Shown: in pieces, positions 60,411 to 64,000 of the stretch
How the letters are laid out: each line of letters starts with the position of its first letter
Position numbering within the stretch: position 1 is the stretch's first letter
Origin: Devosia nitrariae
Lineage (GTDB): Bacteria > Pseudomonadota > Alphaproteobacteria > Rhizobiales > Devosiaceae
NCBI RefSeq assembly: GCF_030160115.1
Contig: NZ_BSNS01000009.1
Coordinates: 1-64,000, forward strand
Direction of reading: 5' to 3'
DNA: 64,000 nucleotides
Translations under genes and position numbers: made by a program
The notes under the pieces: generated by a model
The model's database searches: none
The model's input: the letters and a program-made list of their open reading frames with translations, nothing else
What the model was told of the DNA's origin: nothing

Positions 60411-61199
60411 GTGACCCGCAAGATCTGGTGGACGGAGTTTGCCGCGCGCGAATTCGACAGCATCAATCCAGAAACGGCCATCGCCATCCTGCCCATCGCC
60501 GCGGTCGAGCAGCACGGGCCGCACCTGCCGGTGGGGGTCGACACCTACATCAACCAGGGACTGCTGGAGATGCTTGCCCCGCGCATTCCCGAGGCGATGG
60601 ACGTGCGCATCCTGCCGGTTACGGCGATCGGCAAGTCCAACGAGCACATCTGGGCGCGGGGCACCGTCAGTCACGTCGCCACCAATCTCATCGACGCCTG
60701 GACCCAAATCGGGCTTGAAGTGGCGCGCGCAGGGTTCAGGAAGCTCGTCATCGTCAACTCCCACGGCGGCAATGAGGACATCATGTCCATCGTGGCCCGC
60801 GAATTGAGGGTGCGCGCGGGCATGCTGGTGGTCCGGAGCGGCTGGCGCTTCCCCCAGCCCGAGGGGCTCCTCTCCGACACCGAACGGCGGCACGGCATTC
60901 ACGGCGGAGACGCCGAGACCTCGCTGATGCTGCATTTCCGCCCCGACCTCGTCGATATGGAGCGGGCCGCAGACTTCGTCGCCATCCACGCGCGTGATGA
61001 GGTCGAGTACAAGTATTTGAGGCCCACCGGCTCGGCCCACTCCTATGCCTGGATCGCCTCCGACGTGAACCCCGCTGGCGCCGCCGGCAACGCCTCCCTC
61101 GCTACGGCCGAGAAGGGGCGGATGCTGGCCGAGGCCCAGGTCGCCGGCATGCTGGACCTGCTGGCCGAGGTCGAACGCTTCCCGCTGCCTGCGGCTTAA
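60411..61199 (+). CDS. Creatininase family metal-dependent amidohydrolase
   Basis: The 262-residue protein has the creatininase ligands Glu33, His35 and Asp44 in VEQHGPHLPVGVDT, His118 in IVNSHGGNED and Glu169 in IHGGDAETS. Family members open lactam or amide rings (creatinine, formamides). The GTG at 60411 is chosen because AAGGAG lies six bases upstream. It follows RidA on the plus strand and faces an operon with a cytosine-deaminase-like enzyme, so it may open a ring formed there. Confidence 0.9.
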   Translation: MTRKIWWTEFAAREFDSINPETAIAILPIAAVEQHGPHLPVGVDTYINQGLLEMLAPRIPEAMDVRILPVTAIGKSNEHIWARGTVSHVATNLIDAWTQIGLEVARAGFRKLVIVNSHGGNEDIMSIVARELRVRAGMLVVRSGWRFPQPEGLLSDTERRHGIHGGDAETSLMLHFRPDLVDMERAADFVAIHARDEVEYKYLRPTGSAHSYAWIASDVNPAGAAGNASLATAEKGRMLAEAQVAGMLDLLAEVERFPLPAA

Positions 61200-61297
61200 C
61201 CGCTGCAAGCTATTGGGGAACCGACTTCCCATCCTTTCGTTTGCCTCTCGCGAGGGCCAGGTGCGCTACCCCGCGCGCCCAACGAAAGGAGATCGAG

Positions 61298-61774
61298 ATG
61301 AAGAAGCTTCTTTTAGCCTCCGTGGCGGCGCTGGTGCTGACCGCGCCGGCCTTTTCCCAGATCATCAAAGGCGACGCTGACGCCGAGGGCGGCGCCGCGG
61401 TCGGTGGCACCGCCGGCGGAGTGGCCGGGGGGGTTGCCGGCGGCATGATTTTCGGACCAATTGGCGCGGCCATCGGTGCTTTTACCGGAGCGGTAATCGG
61501 CTCCGAGGCCGGCATCGAGGCGACGACGGTCGATTATGTACGCATGCATCCCACCGATCCCGTGATTGTCGGGGGTACAATAGACGTCGGCTACGTGGTG
61601 CCCGATACGGTCGTCATCCATCAGATCGAGGGGAGTCCGGACTTCGGGTATTTCTATACCGAGGATCGCGCCTGGATCGTCAATATGTCCGACCGCACGG
61701 TCGTCTATTCGCCCGGCACGGTCGTGGCGGCCGAAGGTGGTGCCGACGCCGAAGTAACGGTGAACGTCCAATAG
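61298..61774 (+). CDS. Exported DUF1236 family protein
   Basis: The 158-residue protein has a signal peptide (MKKLLLASVAALVLTAPAFS), a glycine-rich GxxxG stretch (AVGGTAGGVAGGVAGGM, about residues 38-70) that could insert in or associate with membrane, and a C-terminal DUF1236 domain near VDYVRMHPTDPVIVGGTID and VPDTVVIHQIEG. DUF1236 proteins are common and uncharacterised in Rhizobiales. AAGGAG lies six bases before the ATG. The stop TAG is shared with a GAGCG repeat. Confidence 0.85.
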   Translation: MKKLLLASVAALVLTAPAFSQIIKGDADAEGGAAVGGTAGGVAGGVAGGMIFGPIGAAIGAFTGAVIGSEAGIEATTVDYVRMHPTDPVIVGGTIDVGYVVPDTVVIHQIEGSPDFGYFYTEDRAWIVNMSDRTVVYSPGTVVAAEGGADAEVTVNVQ

Positions 61775-61876
61775 AACGTTTTCAGCAAAAGTGGACACCA
61801 CTTTTGCGCTACGAGAACGCGACAACACAGAGATGGGAGACGCCATTCCGCTTCAATCGGAACGGCGTCTCTAGCC
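61772..61876. repeat. GAGCG-family palindromic repeat, copy 6
   Basis: The first half TAGAACGTTTTCAGCAAAAG-TGGACACCACTTTTGCG is nearly identical to copy 2 at 9325. The second half carries GAGACGCC-ATTCC...GGAACGGCGTCTC, a paired terminal hairpin. It begins on the DUF1236 gene's TAG stop. Confidence 0.85.
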
Positions 61877-61902
61877 TCTCAAGGAACGAAACAGGGAAGG
61901 AG

Positions 61903-61942
61903 GCGACCCAAGGCAGGTTTGGGGGCTCAGGCCTTGGGTCGC
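61903..61942. other. Perfect 12-bp inverted repeat
   Basis: GCGACCCAAGGC and GCCTTGGGTCGC are separated by 16 bases. There is no T-run. It lies between convergent genes (DUF1236 and ABC exporter) and may act as a transcription barrier. The rest of the gap to 62054 shows nothing else. Confidence 0.7.
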
Positions 61943-62054
61943 TTGCAGTCTCTGGAGGTCCGTCAGACTGCCGCCAGACAACTCTCAAATGCCCGCGGAG
62001 TTCCCTCCGCAAGAGTTCACTCGTAAGTGTCTCGGCTCGCGGCAGCCACCTGGC

Positions 62055-63923
62055 CTACCGGTAGCCGGCGGCCTGCAGCTCGAAGAGCTCGGCATAGAGG
62101 CCGCCCCTGGCGACGAGTTCGGCATGGCTGCCATCCTCGATGATGCGGCCGTTGTCGAGCACCAGAATGCGATCGGCCATGCGCACCGTCGAGAAGCGGT
62201 GCGAGATCAAAAGCGTCGTCTTGCCCTGGGCGAGGCCGATGAAGCGGGCGAACACCTCGGCCTCGGCCTTCGCGTCGAGCGCGGCCGTCGGCTCGTCGAG
62301 GATCATCACCTGTGCATCGCGCATATAGGCGCGGGCAATGGCGATCTTCTGCCATTCGCCGCCGGAAAGATCGCGTCCCTTGCTGAACATGCGCCCGAGG
62401 ACCTGCGTGTATCTGCCCGGCAGCTTCTCGATGACTGCCGCGGCGAGGCTGCGCTCGGCTGCCTCGCGGATGCGCGCCTCGTCGTCGACGGCCGTGACGT
62501 CGCCGATGCCGATGTTCTCGCCCGCCGTAAAGCTGAAGCGCATGAAGTCCTGGAAGATGACTCCCATGTGCCGGGCGAGGTCGGCAAGCCCGATGTCGCG
62601 GATGTCGGTGCCATCGATGGTGATGCGTCCTTCCACCGGGTCGTAGAGCCGTGTCATCAGCTTGACGATCGTCGTCTTGCCTGCCCCGTTCTCGCCGACC
62701 AGCGCCACCGTCTCTCCCGCCTTGATCTCGAAGGAGAGATCGCGAATCGTCCAGGTCTCGCTTTCGGGATAGCGAAAGCCCACCTTCTCGAACCGGATGC
62801 CCTTGGCGAGCGGATCGGGGAACGATTGAGGCTTGGCAGGATCCAGAATGGTCGGCTTGATCTCGAAGAACGAAAAGAGGTCGTCGAGATAGAGCGATTG
62901 GCCGGCGACCTGGGTAAAGCCGATCATGATCTGGTGGAAAAGCCCGTTGAGGCGCAGGAACGAGCCGGAGAGGAACGCGAGGTCACCTATGGAAAAGTCG
63001 CCCGAGATCGTCTTCCAGACGATGTAGGCATAGGCACCGTAATAGGTGAGGGTCGAAACTGCGGCGAGAATCCCGCCGAACACCGTGCGCTCGATAGCGA
63101 GTTTGCGGTTGTCGAGGAAGATGGCTGTGGCGAGCGTGCGGAAGCGCTCGACGAGGAAATCGCCGAGCCCGAAGAGCTTGACCTCCTTGGCTGTCTCGGG
63201 CCGCGCCCCGACCCAGCGTACATACTCGAGCTGGCGCCGCTCGGGCGTGCGCCCGCGGTTGAGATAGTAACCCCTGAGGTTGAAGCGCTGCTCGCCCCAG
63301 ACGGCCGGGAACATCGAAACGAAGAGCAGCACGATGAGCCAGGGCGCGTAGACGGCGAGGCCCGCGGCCAGGGTGGCGACCGTGATGATGTCCTGCGCCT
63401 GGCCGAAGATCTGGGCAAGCACCGTATTCCGGCTCGCCGCCTGCCGGCGGGCGCGCTCCAGCCTGTCTTGATAGTCGGCCGACTCGAAATGCATGAGGTC
63501 GAGCCGCGCCGCGTGCTGCAACAGCTCGACGCTGACCGTGTTGGAGTGCATCTCGCCGAGCACTGTATCGACCAGGTTGACCGAACGGGTCAGGAGGTCG
63601 TTGACGAGCACCAGAAGGAGCTCGATGCCGAGATAGAAGGTGATGGTCGAGAGCGCTCCACTTTCCCACCAGGCCCAGACGTCCTCGCCGGGCGATGCGA
63701 TGCCGGAAAGACGCACCACTTCGTCGATGATGAGCTTGCCGACATAGAGCATGGCGATGGGCTGCAGCGCCTTGACCAGGCGCAGCCCGATGCTTGCCAG
63801 CGTTAGGAACCGGCTGGTGCGCCAGATCTGCGCAAACAGCCGCCCGAGATGGCGAAGATTCGCCATGCGCTGGCTAAAGGTCAGTTCGTCGGGCGCGCGG
63901 GCGCCGGGGCCGATATCTCTCAT
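62055..63923 (-). CDS. ABC exporter (permease-ATPase fusion)
   Basis: This 622-residue exporter has six helices in an N-terminal domain (about residues 35-320) and an ATPase domain with Walker A GENGAGKTTIVKLMTRLYDP, Q-loop VIFQDFMRFSFTAG, signature LSGGEWQKIAIARAYM and Walker B VMILDEPTAALDAK, catalytic Glu intact. The Trp in LSGGEWQ and the EN in GENGAGKTT are traits of a subgroup of peptide/lipid exporters. It is likely a homodimer. I start at the ATG at 63923; a GTG at 63959 is possible. Bases 63924-64000 show nothing clear. Confidence 0.9.
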   Translation of the reverse strand: MRDIGPGARAPDELTFSQRMANLRHLGRLFAQIWRTSRFLTLASIGLRLVKALQPIAMLYVGKLIIDEVVRLSGIASPGEDVWAWWESGALSTITFYLGIELLLVLVNDLLTRSVNLVDTVLGEMHSNTVSVELLQHAARLDLMHFESADYQDRLERARRQAASRNTVLAQIFGQAQDIITVATLAAGLAVYAPWLIVLLFVSMFPAVWGEQRFNLRGYYLNRGRTPERRQLEYVRWVGARPETAKEVKLFGLGDFLVERFRTLATAIFLDNRKLAIERTVFGGILAAVSTLTYYGAYAYIVWKTISGDFSIGDLAFLSGSFLRLNGLFHQIMIGFTQVAGQSLYLDDLFSFFEIKPTILDPAKPQSFPDPLAKGIRFEKVGFRYPESETWTIRDLSFEIKAGETVALVGENGAGKTTIVKLMTRLYDPVEGRITIDGTDIRDIGLADLARHMGVIFQDFMRFSFTAGENIGIGDVTAVDDEARIREAAERSLAAAVIEKLPGRYTQVLGRMFSKGRDLSGGEWQKIAIARAYMRDAQVMILDEPTAALDAKAEAEVFARFIGLAQGKTTLLISHRFSTVRMADRILVLDNGRIIEDGSHAELVARGGLYAELFELQAAGYR

Positions 63924-64000
63924 TGTGTGAATGATATGAGGAAGGGTGTGAGCCGTCACTGCCCGATAGAGGTGCCGTGACGGCTCAGATGTGATGCCAG

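Overview
The window is GC-rich, densely packed chromosomal DNA from an alphaproteobacterium. The hmuPSTUV heme locus order, the DgcA/MurQ/AnmK and PreTA neighbourhoods, and a dispersed repeat built around AGCGTTTTCAGCAAAAGTGG all point to Hyphomicrobiales. A Devosiaceae-like genome (Devosia/Pelagibacterium type) is my best guess, from memory of that repeat and not from a search. I see no rRNA, tRNA, CRISPR array, prophage or transposase.

Layout. (1) 0.1-9.3 kb, heme iron uptake: a minus-strand run hmuP-hmuS-hmuT-hmuU-hmuV-hypothetical-exbB-exbD-tonB, with the outer-membrane receptor hmuR divergent. (2) 9.5-18.5 kb: an RlpA-like lipoglycan-binding/hydrolase protein, preT-preA (dihydropyrimidine dehydrogenase), a GGDEF protein, two DoxX proteins, a GST, an unknown protein with an HNH-like residue pattern, an Rrf2-AhpD-DoxX stress operon and rutR. 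(3) 18.6-29.9 kb: a long plus-strand run for reductive pyrimidine catabolism (beta-alanine aminotransferase, semialdehyde dehydrogenase, beta-ureidopropionase, dihydropyrimidinase) and a NMT1/ThiY-type ABC importer. Two DUF559 nuclease genes, each starting at the end of a REP palindrome pair, interrupt this run. (4) 29.9-48 kb: a cell-wall salvage island with a dipeptide epimerase, a GntR/UTRA regulator, a split Dpp-type peptide importer, a serine beta-lactamase-like hydrolase, AnmK, MurQ, a BadF-type amino-sugar kinase, NanE and a sugar ABC importer. (5) 48.2-53.6 kb: an undecaprenyl-phosphate sugar transferase and a heterodimeric ABC exporter. (6) 53.6-61.2 kb: a second nitrogen-heterocycle module (NMT1-type importer, cytosine-deaminase-like amidohydrolase, FAD oxidase, flavodoxin-fold reductase, divergent RidA and creatininase-like hydrolase). 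(7) 61.3-64 kb: a small DUF1236 protein and a single-chain ABC exporter.

How the parts work together. Two sites matching the RutR consensus at 12 of 14 positions lie before preT and between rutR and the aminotransferase gene, so the split pyrimidine pathway looks like one RutR regulon running from uracil/thymine to acyl-CoA. In the salvage island, contiguous 11-bp direct repeats containing TGGT occur at two promoters 12 kb apart (peptide importer and amino-sugar importer). This suggests one regulator, plausibly the local UTRA protein, coordinates uptake of the peptide and sugar halves of peptidoglycan fragments. The best candidates for something not previously described are the REP-DUF559 modules, the 11-bp-phased operator and the heterocycle module at 53.6-61.2 kb.
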